The position numbers were made by a program, and so were the translations under genes. The notes under the pieces were generated by a model, which searched no databases, had not been told where the DNA came from, and was given only the letters and a program-made list of their open reading frames with translations. Source: Streptomyces sp. CB02414 (GTDB lineage: Bacteria > Actinomycetota > Actinomycetes > Streptomycetales > Streptomycetaceae). From it: a stretch of DNA of 64,000 nucleotides. Position 1 is the first letter of the stretch; each line of letters starts with the position of its first letter. The stretch covers positions 1-64,000 of the forward strand of contig NZ_LIPF01000005.1 of assembly GCF_001905385.1 (NCBI RefSeq), read 5' to 3'. Below, one piece after another: positions 24,567 through 34,777 of the stretch.

Positions 24567-25757
24567 ATGAAGGCAGTGACGTGGCAGGGCAAGCGGGACG
24601 TGCGGGTGGAGGAGGTGCCCGACCCGAAGATCCAGGAACCGACGGACGCCGTCATCCGCGTCACGTCCTCCGGACTGTGCGGCTCCGACCTGCACCTGTA
24701 CGAGGTGCTCACGCCGTTCATGACGCCGGGCGACATCCTCGGACACGAACCCATGGGCATCGTGGAAGAGGTCGGGTCCGAGGTGACCGGACTGAAGCCG
24801 GGCGACCGGGTCGTCGTCCCGTTCCAGATCGCGTGCGGGCACTGCTTCATGTGCGGCACCGGACTGCCGACCCAGTGCGAGACGACCCAGGTCACCGGCG
24901 AGGGCATGGGCGCCCCGCTGTTCGGCTACACGCGCCTGTACGGCGCCGTCCCCGGCGGCCAGGCCGAGTACCTGCGCGTGCCGCAGGCCCAGTACGGGCC
25001 GATCAAGGTGCCCGAGGGGCCGGCCGACGACCGCTTCGTCTACCTCTCCGACGTGCTGCCCACCGCCTGGCAGGCGGTCGAGTACGCCGCCGTCCCGCAG
25101 GGCGGCACCGTCGCGGTGCTCGGCCTCGGCCCGATCGGCGACATGGCCTGCCGGATCGCCCGGGCGAAGGGCGTCGCGCGGGTCTTCGGCATCGACCTGG
25201 TGCCGGAGCGGCTGCGACGAGCCCGCGAGCGGGGCGTGGAGACCTACGACCTGCGCTCCTTCGACAACGAGAAGGAACTCGTCGCGGCGATCCAGGACGA
25301 GACCGGCGGCCGCGGGCCGGACGCCGTGATCGACGCGGTCGGCACCGAGGCACACGGCAGCGCCGCCGCCAAGCTGGTGCAGCAGGCCGCCGCGGTGATG
25401 CCCCGGGCCATCGGCGGCCCGCTGGCCGAGCGGTTCAGCGTCGACCGGCTCGCCGCCCTCTACACCGCCATCGACCTGGTCCGGCGCGGCGGCACGATCT
25501 CGCTGTCCGGCGTGTACGGCGGCATGGCCGACCCGATGCCGATGCTCACCCTGTTCGACAAGCAGATCCAGCTGCGGATGGGACAGGCCAACGTACGCCG
25601 CTGGAGCGACGAGATCGTCCCGTACCTCACCGACGACGACCCCCTCGGCGTCGACGACTTCGCGACCCACCGGGTGCCGCTGACGGACGCGCCGCACGCG
25701 TACGAGATGTTCCAGAAGAAGCAGGACGGCGCGGTCAAGGTGCTCATGAAACCCTGA
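24567..25757 (+). CDS. zinc-dependent alcohol dehydrogenase (formaldehyde-dehydrogenase-like MDR)
   Basis: 396 residues from the ATG at 24567. The catalytic zinc site is SGLCGSDLHLYE plus GHEPMGIVEEVG; the structural zinc site is CGHCFMCGTGLPTQC (four Cys, near 95-110); the NAD(P)-binding block is GTVAVLGLGPIGDMACRIA. An extra segment around 275-310 resembles the glutathione-independent formaldehyde-dehydrogenase-like branch. If the Rieske enzyme is a vanillate demethylase, formaldehyde disposal would be a plausible role, but this gene is 19 kb away and the link is speculative. The leader from 24346 holds an AT-rich patch (24380-24420) with no clear promoter. Confidence 0.8.
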   Translation: MKAVTWQGKRDVRVEEVPDPKIQEPTDAVIRVTSSGLCGSDLHLYEVLTPFMTPGDILGHEPMGIVEEVGSEVTGLKPGDRVVVPFQIACGHCFMCGTGLPTQCETTQVTGEGMGAPLFGYTRLYGAVPGGQAEYLRVPQAQYGPIKVPEGPADDRFVYLSDVLPTAWQAVEYAAVPQGGTVAVLGLGPIGDMACRIARAKGVARVFGIDLVPERLRRARERGVETYDLRSFDNEKELVAAIQDETGGRGPDAVIDAVGTEAHGSAAAKLVQQAAAVMPRAIGGPLAERFSVDRLAALYTAIDLVRRGGTISLSGVYGGMADPMPMLTLFDKQIQLRMGQANVRRWSDEIVPYLTDDDPLGVDDFATHRVPLTDAPHAYEMFQKKQDGAVKVLMKP

Positions 25758-25767
25758 TCCGGCGGCC

Positions 25768-26835
25768 TCAGGGACCGCCCAGGATCTCCGCCAGGTCGTA
25801 ACGGACCGGCTCCTCCAGCTGGGCGTAGGTGCAGCTCTCCGGCGTCCGGTCCGGGCGCCACCGGCGGAAGCGGGCCGTGTGCCGGAAGCGCGCCCCGTTC
25901 TCCATGTGGTCGTACGCCACCTCCACCACCCGCTCCGGCCGCAGCGGCACCCAGGACAGGTCCTTCTTGCCCGACCAGCGGCTGGGCGCGCCGGGCAGCC
26001 GCGCCGACTCGTGCGCCGACTCCTCGGCCCACGCCGCCCACGGGTGGCCCCGGACGTCGTCCATGCGCAGCGGCTCCAGCTCCTCCACCAGTTCGGCGCG
26101 CCGCTTCATCGTGAACGCCGCGCTGACGCCCACGTGCTGGAGGGCGCCCTTGTCGTCGTAGAGGCCGAGCAGCAGGGAGCCGACCACGGGGCCGCTCTTG
26201 TGCAGGCGGTATCCGGCGACGACCACGTCCGCCGTCCGCTCGTGCTTGATCTTGTACATGGCCCGTTCGTCCTGGCGGTAGCGCAGGTCGAGCGGCTTGG
26301 CGACGACCCCGTCCAGGCCCGCCCCCTCGTACTGCTCGAACCACTGCCGGGCCACCTCGATGTCGTCCGTCGCCGGCGCCACGTGCACCGGCGGCGTCAC
26401 GCCGGACAGCGACCGGACCAGCAGGGCCCGCCGGTCGGCGAGAGGCACGTCGAGGAGTGACTCGTCGTCCAGGGCCAGCAGGTCGAAGGCCACCAGCGAG
26501 GCCGGTGTCCTCTCGGCCAGCATCCGCACCCGGGAGTCCGCCGGGTGGATCCGCTCGGTCAGCGCGTCGAAGTCCAGGTGGCCCTCCCGTGCGATCACGA
26601 TCTCGCCGTCCACCACGCACCGCTCGGGCAACCGCTCCCGCACCGCCGCCACCAGCTCCGGGAAGTACCTGGTCAGCGGCTTGCCCGTACGGCTGCCGAG
26701 CTCGACCTCGGCACCGTCGCGGAAGACGATCGACCGGAAGCCGTCCCACTTGGCCTCGTAGTGCATGCCCGGCGGGATCTTCGCCACGGACTTGGCGAGC
26801 ATCGGCTTCACGGGCGGCATGACGGGCAGATCCAT
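25768..26835 (-). CDS. ATP-dependent DNA ligase, LigD ligase-domain type
   Basis: 355 residues. Adenylation motif I is HYEAKWDGFRSIVF (Lys nucleophile in EAKWDG, near 29). Further motifs are VDGEIV (III-like), EGAGLDGVVAKPLDLRY and MYKIKHERTADVVVAGY (IV-V), and a C-terminal OB fold. It corresponds to the ligase domain of bacterial NHEJ LigD, here a separate gene; the polymerase half is encoded 2 kb away. A -10 TACAGT at 26847-26842, 6 bases before the ATG, predicts a leaderless mRNA. No Ku gene is in the window. Confidence 0.9.
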   Translation of the reverse strand: MDLPVMPPVKPMLAKSVAKIPPGMHYEAKWDGFRSIVFRDGAEVELGSRTGKPLTRYFPELVAAVRERLPERCVVDGEIVIAREGHLDFDALTERIHPADSRVRMLAERTPASLVAFDLLALDDESLLDVPLADRRALLVRSLSGVTPPVHVAPATDDIEVARQWFEQYEGAGLDGVVAKPLDLRYRQDERAMYKIKHERTADVVVAGYRLHKSGPVVGSLLLGLYDDKGALQHVGVSAAFTMKRRAELVEELEPLRMDDVRGHPWAAWAEESAHESARLPGAPSRWSGKKDLSWVPLRPERVVEVAYDHMENGARFRHTARFRRWRPDRTPESCTYAQLEEPVRYDLAEILGGP

Positions 26836-26872
26836 GCTCCGACTGTATGAGCGGCCCGTGTGCCCCGCCTGT

Positions 26873-26914
26873 TAAGCTTGCCTGGTGATCAGGTTCTACT
26901 ACTTCTACATCTGA
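26873..26914 (+). promoter_or_regulatory. leaderless promoter and 9-residue leader peptide before an ABC-F gene
   Basis: TAAGCT at 26873-26878 is a good -10, with the predicted transcript start on the GTG at 26885. The ORF GTG 26885 to TGA 26914 encodes VIRFYYFYI. The peptide is strikingly aromatic (Phe and Tyr at six of nine positions) in a 72% GC genome. It precedes by 111 bases an ABC-F ATPase of the antibiotic-resistance type. Two hairpins follow (26918-26936 and 26943-26960), the second (CGCCGC/GCGGCG) without a T tract. The arrangement fits ribosome-stalling control; no experiment is known to me. Confidence 0.6.
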
Positions 26915-27025
26915 TACCGCCCCGGGAGACCGGGCGCCGATGCCGCCGCGAGCAAGCGGCGTGATTCCGGCTGCCCCGCTCCGTATCGGTCACCTGTTCA
27001 CTTCTTCCGATATGGCGGATCACCC

Positions 27026-28720
<1,695 letters not shown>

Positions 28721-28817
28721 CGCCCCGCGCCGCCCGGGACGTCCACCTACCCGCGGACCCCGGGCGGCCCGCCCGCCTGATGTGCGAGGTGACCCGGGTG
28801 CGCCTACCGTGGCTCGC

Positions 28818-29843
28818 ATGGCGGAAGCGGTGGAACTGGAAGCGGGCGGACGGACCGTGCGGCTGTCCAGCCCGGGCAAGGTCTTCTTCCCCGAGGACGG
28901 CTACACCAAGCTCGACGTGGCCCGGTACTACCAGGCGGTCGCCCCCGGCATCCTGCGCGCCCTGCGCGACCGCCCCACCACTCTCCAGCGCTACCCGGAC
29001 GGCATCACCGGCGAGTGGTTCTACCAGAAGCGCGCACCCAAGGGCATGCCCGACTGGATCCCCACCGCGCACATCACCTTCCCCAGCGGACGCAGCGCCG
29101 ACGAGATGTGCCCCACCGAGGAGGCGGCGGTGCTGTGGGCCGCCCAGTACGGCACCCTCACCTTCCACCCCTGGCCGGTGCGCCGCGACGACGTCGACCA
29201 CCCCGACGAACTGCGCATCGACCTCGACCCGCAGCCCGGCACCGACTACGACGACGCCGCCCGCGCCGCCCGCGAACTGCGCGCCGTGCTGGAGGAGTTC
29301 GGCGGGCTGCGCGGCTGGCCCAAGACCTCCGGCGGACGCGGCATCCACGTCTTCGTGCCGATCGAGCCGCGCTGGACCTTCACCCAGGTGCGGCGCGCCG
29401 CCATCGCCGTCGGACGCGAGATGGAACGGCGGATGCCCGAGCAGGTCACCATCAAGTGGTGGAAGGAGGAGCGCGGCGAGCGCATCTTCATCGACTACAA
29501 CCAGACCGCCCGCGACCGCACCATCGCCTCCGCCTACTCCGTGCGGCCCCGCCCCGGCGCGCCCGTCTCCGCGCCGCTGACCTGGGACGAGGTGGGCGTC
29601 GCGCACCCGCGGGACTTCGACATCACGACCATGCCCGCGCGCTACGCCGAACTCGGCGACGTGCACGCGGGCATGGACGACACGAGGTACTCCCTCGACG
29701 CCCTGCTGGAGCTGGCGACGAAGGACGAGCACGACCACGGGCTCGGAGATCTGCCGTACCCGCCCGAGTATCCGAAGATGCCGGGGGAACCCAGCCGGGT
29801 ACAGCCGAGCCGCGCGAAGAAGCCGCGCCCTCAGAAGAGCTGA
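28818..29843 (+). CDS. LigD-type polymerase/primase (non-homologous end joining)
   Basis: 341 residues from the ATG at 28818; TACCGT at 28805-28810, 7 bases upstream, predicts a leaderless mRNA. PolDom (archaeo-eukaryotic primase) motifs: LRIDLDPQPGTDYDD (metal-binding DxD, near 135), LPKTSGGRGIHVFV-type segment (KTSGGRGIHVFVP, near 165) and RIFIDYNQTARDRTIASAYS (motif III Asp, near 225). N-terminal strand KVFFPEDGYTKLDVARYY is typical. It adds ribonucleotides and fills gaps at double-strand breaks with the ligase encoded at 25768. Confidence 0.92.
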   Translation: MAEAVELEAGGRTVRLSSPGKVFFPEDGYTKLDVARYYQAVAPGILRALRDRPTTLQRYPDGITGEWFYQKRAPKGMPDWIPTAHITFPSGRSADEMCPTEEAAVLWAAQYGTLTFHPWPVRRDDVDHPDELRIDLDPQPGTDYDDAARAARELRAVLEEFGGLRGWPKTSGGRGIHVFVPIEPRWTFTQVRRAAIAVGREMERRMPEQVTIKWWKEERGERIFIDYNQTARDRTIASAYSVRPRPGAPVSAPLTWDEVGVAHPRDFDITTMPARYAELGDVHAGMDDTRYSLDALLELATKDEHDHGLGDLPYPPEYPKMPGEPSRVQPSRAKKPRPQKS

Positions 29844-29855
29844 GGAAGAGCTGGG

Positions 29856-32066
29856 CTACAGCTCCTTGATCCTCACGTCCCGGTACGACACCACGTCCGT
29901 CGTGCCGTGGACCTGGAGCCCGATGTAGCCGGAGGCGTACCGCCGCCCGTCCGTGCCCGGGTCGTCCGAGCGCGGCGGGTAGAAGGCCTGGCCGCCGGTG
30001 TTGTCGAACTCGTTGATCAGCTTGCCGTTGCGGTAGATGGAGTAGTGCTGGTCGACCACGCGGATCTCGTAGTCGTTCCAGGTGCCCTTCTCGGTCACCC
30101 CGGCGCCGGCCAGGCCCACCCGGTCGAAGCCGTAGACCGACCCCGACTTGTACATGTCGCCGGTCGGGCTGTCGAACACCTGCACCTCGTGCCCGTACTT
30201 GATGGCGACCCACTCCGGCCGGGACTCCTCCGGGTGGTCGTGGACCTGCGGGAAGCGCACGAAGACGCCGCCGTTGGTGTTCGCGGTGCCCGGCGCGTCG
30301 TCCCGCCACTGGAGCTTCAGCGAGAAGTCGCCGTACTTGCGCTCCGGGAACCACAGCATGCCCATGCCGGGCGTGCTGGTGCTGGAGGTGATCGAACCGT
30401 CCTCGTTCAGCGCGAACGAACCGCCGCCCACCTGCTGCCACTTGGCGAAGGACTCTTCGGTGCCGTCCAGGATCGCCCGGTATCCCTCGGTCTGGCCGGG
30501 CACGCCGATCTTCGACTGACGCGCGGCCTTGTTGATGGCCCGGCCCTCGCGCCGGTCGATGACGCCCTCGTCCCGCAGCGCCTCGACGACCTCGCGGACG
30601 TGCTTGAGGAACAGCTGCTGCGAGGACCAGTCCTTCTCGTCCTCGATCAGCTCGTTGATCCGGCACCGGTTGTTGGTCACCCGGTTCGGCACACCCGTGT
30701 CGACCGTGCCGACGATCACCGTGAGGCGCTCGTCGTACTCGGGGCAGGGCGGCGGCGGCACCTGGCCCGACACCACCGTGAAGCTCACGGTCAGCGGCTC
30801 GGAGGTGTTGCCCGCCTTGTCGCTCGCCCGGTAGGCCACGGTGTGCCGGCCCACCCGGTCGACGACGACCGGCCCGGTGTACGCCAGGTAGGGCCCGGCG
30901 TCCAGCGAGTACTCCACGCCGGCCACCCCGGAACCGCCCTCGTCGGTGGCGCTGACGGTCACCTTGGCGCTGCCGACGTACGCGCCGTCGGAGTCCTTGC
31001 TGCCCTCCACGGTCACACCGGTCACCGGCGCGGTGGTGTCCTCGGGGGGAGCGGCGACCACGGTGAAGGCGACGTTCTTCTCCGCCGCGGCGTTGCCCGC
31101 CTTGTCGGTGGCGCGGTAGCGCACGGTGTGCTCGCCGACCTCGTGCACCATGACGGGCGCGGTGTACGGCTGCCAGGCGCCGTCGGCACCGACGGCGTAC
31201 TCGATGGTGTTGACGCCGGAACCGGTGTCGGAGGCGGTGACGGTCACCGTCGCCATGTCGATGTAGGCACCGTCCGGGTTCTGTTCACCACTGATGGTCG
31301 CCGAGGTCTCCGGCGCGGTCGTGTCGTCGGTGTCCGGGGCGGCCACGGCGAACGTGACGCTCTTCTCCTCGGCGGCGTTGCCCGCCTTGTCGAACGCCCG
31401 GTAGCGCACCGTGTGCTCGCCGACCTGGTCGACCACGACCGGCGTCGTGTACGGCTGCCAGGCGCCGTCGGCGCCGATGGCGTACTCGATGCGCTCGACG
31501 CCGGAGCCGCCCTCGTCGGTGGCGGCGAGCGTCACGGTCGCGGAGCCGACGTAGGCGCCGTCGGCGTTCTGCGTGCCGCCCACCTGCGCCGACGTCGCGG
31601 GAGCCGTGGTGTCCTCGCCACCGCCGCCCTCGGTCACCACGAGCACGCCCTTCATCTCCCCGTGGCCGGGGATCGTGCAGTGGTAGAGGTAGCGGCCGGG
31701 GGTGAGGGTGACCTCGGCGGTGTGCTTGCCGCCCTGGTCGTCGTTGGGGTTGGCCAGGATGTTCAGCTGGACGTCCTGGTTGTACTCGGGATCGCTGGTC
31801 ACGAACGTCAGCGTGTGCGGCATGCCGGTGGTGTTGCCGGTCGCCTCACTGTTCTCGAAGACGATCGTGGCCGGACCCGCCACCGCCGTCTCGGGCGCCG
31901 ACGTGTACTTGGTGATGTCGTTCCCGGCGGTCCAGGTGAGGACCTGGTCCGCGGCCGGGGCCTGCTCCCCGGCCCTGGGCTGCCCGGAGGCGGACGTCGC
32001 CTGCAGTCCGAGCATCATCAGCAGGCCGGCCAGCAGCGCGGCCCACATTCTTCGTTGGCGTATCAC
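29856..32066 (-). CDS. secreted cupredoxin / triple Ig-like repeat / DUF1080 protein
   Basis: 736 residues from GTG 32066, which overlaps the previous gene's stop (GTGA). A signal peptide (MWAALLAGLLMMLGLQATSA) is followed by a plastocyanin-like domain (about 35-145) with type-1 copper ligands in MPHTLTF and YHCTIPGHGEM. Three 95-residue Ig-like repeats follow (about 155-435, each with HTVRYRA-DKAGN-like ends), then a helical linker with Cys residues (450-530). The C-terminus is a DUF1080 / 3-keto-disaccharide-hydrolase-like jelly roll (545-736; GGVFVRFP, WNDYEIRVVDQHYSIYRNGK). It is likely an extracellular glycan-binding or hydrolysing protein with an electron-transfer module. Pairing with the dehydrogenase gene upstream suggests a shared redox job. 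Confidence 0.85.
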   Translation of the reverse strand: MIRQRRMWAALLAGLLMMLGLQATSASGQPRAGEQAPAADQVLTWTAGNDITKYTSAPETAVAGPATIVFENSEATGNTTGMPHTLTFVTSDPEYNQDVQLNILANPNDDQGGKHTAEVTLTPGRYLYHCTIPGHGEMKGVLVVTEGGGGEDTTAPATSAQVGGTQNADGAYVGSATVTLAATDEGGSGVERIEYAIGADGAWQPYTTPVVVDQVGEHTVRYRAFDKAGNAAEEKSVTFAVAAPDTDDTTAPETSATISGEQNPDGAYIDMATVTVTASDTGSGVNTIEYAVGADGAWQPYTAPVMVHEVGEHTVRYRATDKAGNAAAEKNVAFTVVAAPPEDTTAPVTGVTVEGSKDSDGAYVGSAKVTVSATDEGGSGVAGVEYSLDAGPYLAYTGPVVVDRVGRHTVAYRASDKAGNTSEPLTVSFTVVSGQVPPPPCPEYDERLTVIVGTVDTGVPNRVTNNRCRINELIEDEKDWSSQQLFLKHVREVVEALRDEGVIDRREGRAINKAARQSKIGVPGQTEGYRAILDGTEESFAKWQQVGGGSFALNEDGSITSSTSTPGMGMLWFPERKYGDFSLKLQWRDDAPGTANTNGGVFVRFPQVHDHPEESRPEWVAIKYGHEVQVFDSPTGDMYKSGSVYGFDRVGLAGAGVTEKGTWNDYEIRVVDQHYSIYRNGKLINEFDNTGGQAFYPPRSDDPGTDGRRYASGYIGLQVHGTTDVVSYRDVRIKEL
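30807..31660. repeat. three direct repeats of 285 bp (95 codons) encoding Ig-like domains
   Basis: The word GTTGCCCGCCTTGTCG recurs at 30807, 31092 and 31377, exactly 285 bases apart. Flanking stretches are nearly identical, for example CGGCTGCCAGGCGCCGTCGG in the two repeats nearest the 5' end of the gene (31166 and 31451 regions). The coded repeat ends in HTVRYRA-DKAGN. Recent duplication within the gene is likely. Confidence 0.85.
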
Positions 32067-34540
32067 TCGGTCCCCCTCGCCAGCTGTCCGGCGGCCGGCG
32101 TCGGGCCGCCGCCCTCGTAGGTGACCCGCCACAGGGCCGACTTGGAGTCCGAGGTGAAGAAGCCGCGGCCGTAGTCCAGGACGTACAGCGCGCCGTCCGG
32201 GCCGAACTTCCAGCCCATCAGGTTCTTGATGCCGTCGTTGCCGACCGGCACGATCTTCTTCAGCGACTCCGAGTGCACCGGCAGACCGCCGTCGCCCAGC
32301 GTCTTCGGGTCCATCAGCACCGCGTTGCGCGGCTGGTCGGCGTCGTAGAAGTCACCGACGAACCACTTGCCGTCCCAGTACGCGGGCCACGCGACCTTGC
32401 TGTCGCCGGCCGCGTCGTAGCGGTAGACCGGGCCGTTCATCGCGGCCTGGCCGCCGCCCTTGAGCCAGGGCAGCTTGTAGGTGGCCTCGTCCTGCTCGTA
32501 CGACGGGATCCCGTTCTCGTCGCGCGGGAAGTCGGGGGCGCCGCCCTGCGGCGAGTACCAGATGTTGTTGCCGGTCACCGGCGGCAGGTTGACCAAGCCG
32601 TCGTTGTTCGGCGACTCGTTCTTCGGGGCGTCGCAGTCGTACCAGCCCAGCGGCTTCGACGGGTCCGGCAGGTTCCGGTCCCGGTACGGCTGCTTGTTGC
32701 CCATGCAGTACGGCCATCCGCGGTTGCCCGCCTCGGTGATCGCGGCGAACGTGTCGTACTTCGCCGGACCCCACGTCGGCGACGGAGAACCGGCGTCCGG
32801 GCCGACCCAGCCCGCGTAGAGGACGTCGGTCTTCTTGTCGACGGAGATGCGCGCCGGGTTGCGGACGCCCATCACGTAGATCTCGCCGCGCGTCTTGCCG
32901 CCGCCCTCGGCTGTCTCCTTCCCGGTGAACAGGTTGCCCTCGGGGAGTGTGTACGTCCCGTCCGGCTCCGGGTGGATGCGCAGGATCTTGCCGTTGAGGT
33001 TGTTGGTGTTGCCGGCGGTGCGGCGCGCGTCGGCGAAGGAGACGCCCTTGAAGTTGGGCTCCGGGTTGTTGCCCGAGTAACCGCCGCTGAATCCGCTGGA
33101 GTTGTTGTCACCGGTGGCGATGTACAGGTTGCCCTTGGAGTCCCAGGCCATCCCGCCGCCCGCGTGGCAGCAGCTGTGGATCTGCACCGGCCACTTCAGC
33201 AGCACCTTCTCGCTGCCGAGGTCCAGCTTGTTGGCCGCCTGGTCGAGCGTGAAGCGGGAGACGCGCCGCTCGGCCATGTGGGTCTCACGGTTGATCTCGG
33301 AGTGGGGTGTGTAGTGCAGGTACACCCACCCGTTCTCCTCGAACTCCGGGTCCAGCTCGATGCCGAGCAGGCCCTCCTCGACCTTGGTCAGCTCGTCGCC
33401 GCCGCCCTTGTTGCCGAAGACGGTCAGCTCACCGGCGAGGGTGACCTCCTTCGTCTTCGGGTCCCAGACGTGGATCTCTCCCTTGCCCTTGCCGATGTCC
33501 GGGTCGTTCCAGTCGGTGACCACGGGCTGGGAGGCGTCCGCGCCGCCCCGGCCGATGTAGAGGACGCGGCCGTCGGGGGCGGTGACCAGGCCGTGCGGTT
33601 CGCCGATCTGGTCGTTCTGGCCGGGCTGGTTGGGCTCGGTCAGGCGCTCGGCCTTGTAGTTGCCGGTGATGGTCGCCTTGCAGTCGGCCTGCGCCAGCCG
33701 CGTGGTCCACAGCAGGGCGCCGCGCAGATGGGCGCGGAAGTCGGTCTCGTCGTACGACGACACCGTGCCGCCCATGCCGGTGTAGAAGGACCGGCCGCCG
33801 TCGTAGTCACGGCACCAGCTCACCGGGTGGTCCCAGCCGTTGGCGCTCGCTCCGGGCGCGTACGTCGACTCGCGCACCCGGGCCACGGTGTGGACCTCGC
33901 CGGACGGGTTCTTCTGCCAGTTCAGCCACTCGTCGGGCCGCTTCCACTCCATCGGCAGGTCCTTGGTGGCCGGATGGCGCCGGTCACCGACCTCGACGAC
34001 GGCACGCTGGACCTCGGTGGGGCTGGAGGCCGCCGGGCGGGCGCCGACCAGACCGGTGAACCAGTCCGAGTACGGCTCCGCGCGGGCCGCGTCGTGGACG
34101 CCGACGAACCCGCCGCCGGCCTCCATGTACGCCTCCAGGCCCGCCTCCTGGGCCGGCGTCAGGACGTCGCCGCCGCCGGTCAGGAACACGACCGCGTTGA
34201 AGCGGCTGAGCCTCTTGTCGTTGGTGAAGACGTTGGCGTTGTCCGTGGCCTCGACCCGGAAGCGTTCCTTTGCCGGGCCGGACAGCCCGATCCGCTCGAT
34301 GGCCGAGATGCCGGCGTTCACGACCGGTGACTCGTCGCCGGCCGCGGCGGACCCGTAGAAGATCAGCACCCGTACATTCGCGCCGCCCGGCGGCGACTTG
34401 ATCGACATCGTTGTCAGGGACGGTTCCGGCGCCGGACGCGCACTGGCGGCCGGGCCGGCCAGCAGTCCCGCGGCGACGAAACCGGCGGTGGCGAACGCCG
34501 CCCAGCCTCTGCTTCTCGCGCTCAACCCTCTTAAGGGCAT
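32063..34540 (-). CDS. secreted ThuA-like / PQQ-type glucose-sorbosone dehydrogenase fusion
   Basis: 825 residues from the ATG at 34540 (AGGAGG 5 bases upstream). A signal peptide (FATAGFVAAGLLAGPAASA) is followed by a ThuA-like domain (about 55-255; NAVVFLTGGGDVLTPAQEAG, GGGFVGVHDA). A glucose/sorbosone dehydrogenase beta-propeller follows (about 275-815; EPHGLVTAPDGRVLYIGRGG, EEGLLGIELDPEFEENGWVY, CCHAGGGMAWDSKGNLYIAT). Such enzymes oxidise sugars outside the cell, usually with PQQ. The third codon is TTA, the rare bldA-dependent codon, so translation should depend on developmental leucyl-tRNA. It is the first gene of a coupled pair with the cupredoxin/DUF1080 gene. Confidence 0.88.
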   Translation of the reverse strand: MPLRGLSARSRGWAAFATAGFVAAGLLAGPAASARPAPEPSLTTMSIKSPPGGANVRVLIFYGSAAAGDESPVVNAGISAIERIGLSGPAKERFRVEATDNANVFTNDKRLSRFNAVVFLTGGGDVLTPAQEAGLEAYMEAGGGFVGVHDAARAEPYSDWFTGLVGARPAASSPTEVQRAVVEVGDRRHPATKDLPMEWKRPDEWLNWQKNPSGEVHTVARVRESTYAPGASANGWDHPVSWCRDYDGGRSFYTGMGGTVSSYDETDFRAHLRGALLWTTRLAQADCKATITGNYKAERLTEPNQPGQNDQIGEPHGLVTAPDGRVLYIGRGGADASQPVVTDWNDPDIGKGKGEIHVWDPKTKEVTLAGELTVFGNKGGGDELTKVEEGLLGIELDPEFEENGWVYLHYTPHSEINRETHMAERRVSRFTLDQAANKLDLGSEKVLLKWPVQIHSCCHAGGGMAWDSKGNLYIATGDNNSSGFSGGYSGNNPEPNFKGVSFADARRTAGNTNNLNGKILRIHPEPDGTYTLPEGNLFTGKETAEGGGKTRGEIYVMGVRNPARISVDKKTDVLYAGWVGPDAGSPSPTWGPAKYDTFAAITEAGNRGWPYCMGNKQPYRDRNLPDPSKPLGWYDCDAPKNESPNNDGLVNLPPVTGNNIWYSPQGGAPDFPRDENGIPSYEQDEATYKLPWLKGGGQAAMNGPVYRYDAAGDSKVAWPAYWDGKWFVGDFYDADQPRNAVLMDPKTLGDGGLPVHSESLKKIVPVGNDGIKNLMGWKFGPDGALYVLDYGRGFFTSDSKSALWRVTYEGGGPTPAAGQLARGTE

Positions 34541-34777
34541 GGGCACCTCCTAGGTCACGGCAGCAGCGCCAAGGAAGCTAGACCTCTTTGCGCGGTACGC
34601 CAATAGGTATGACCGGTATCCAACAAACTTTGTCCTGAGTGTGGATAAACCAGTCGGCAGCCGGTACCGTCCCACAGGTTCATCACAGCCCATCAGGTTC
34701 ACCACAGCCAAGCAGGACGATCCGACGGTCCGTTGGCTGCGTCTCCGCAAATTCCGTATCGGCGTGGGGAGTTCGGC

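Noticed and set aside
29856..29868. Possible joint operon of the LigD polymerase with the cupredoxin/DUF1080 gene
   Set aside because: They are convergent with only 12 bases between stops, so no shared transcript is expected.
30807..31660. Regularly spaced repeats considered as a CRISPR array
   Set aside because: The 285-bp period is coding, in frame and much too long. No cas genes are in the window.
29907..32120. 737-codon plus-strand open frame
   Set aside because: Mirror of the cupredoxin/DUF1080 gene, with repetitive Val/Gly/His/Arg composition produced by the coding repeats on the other strand.
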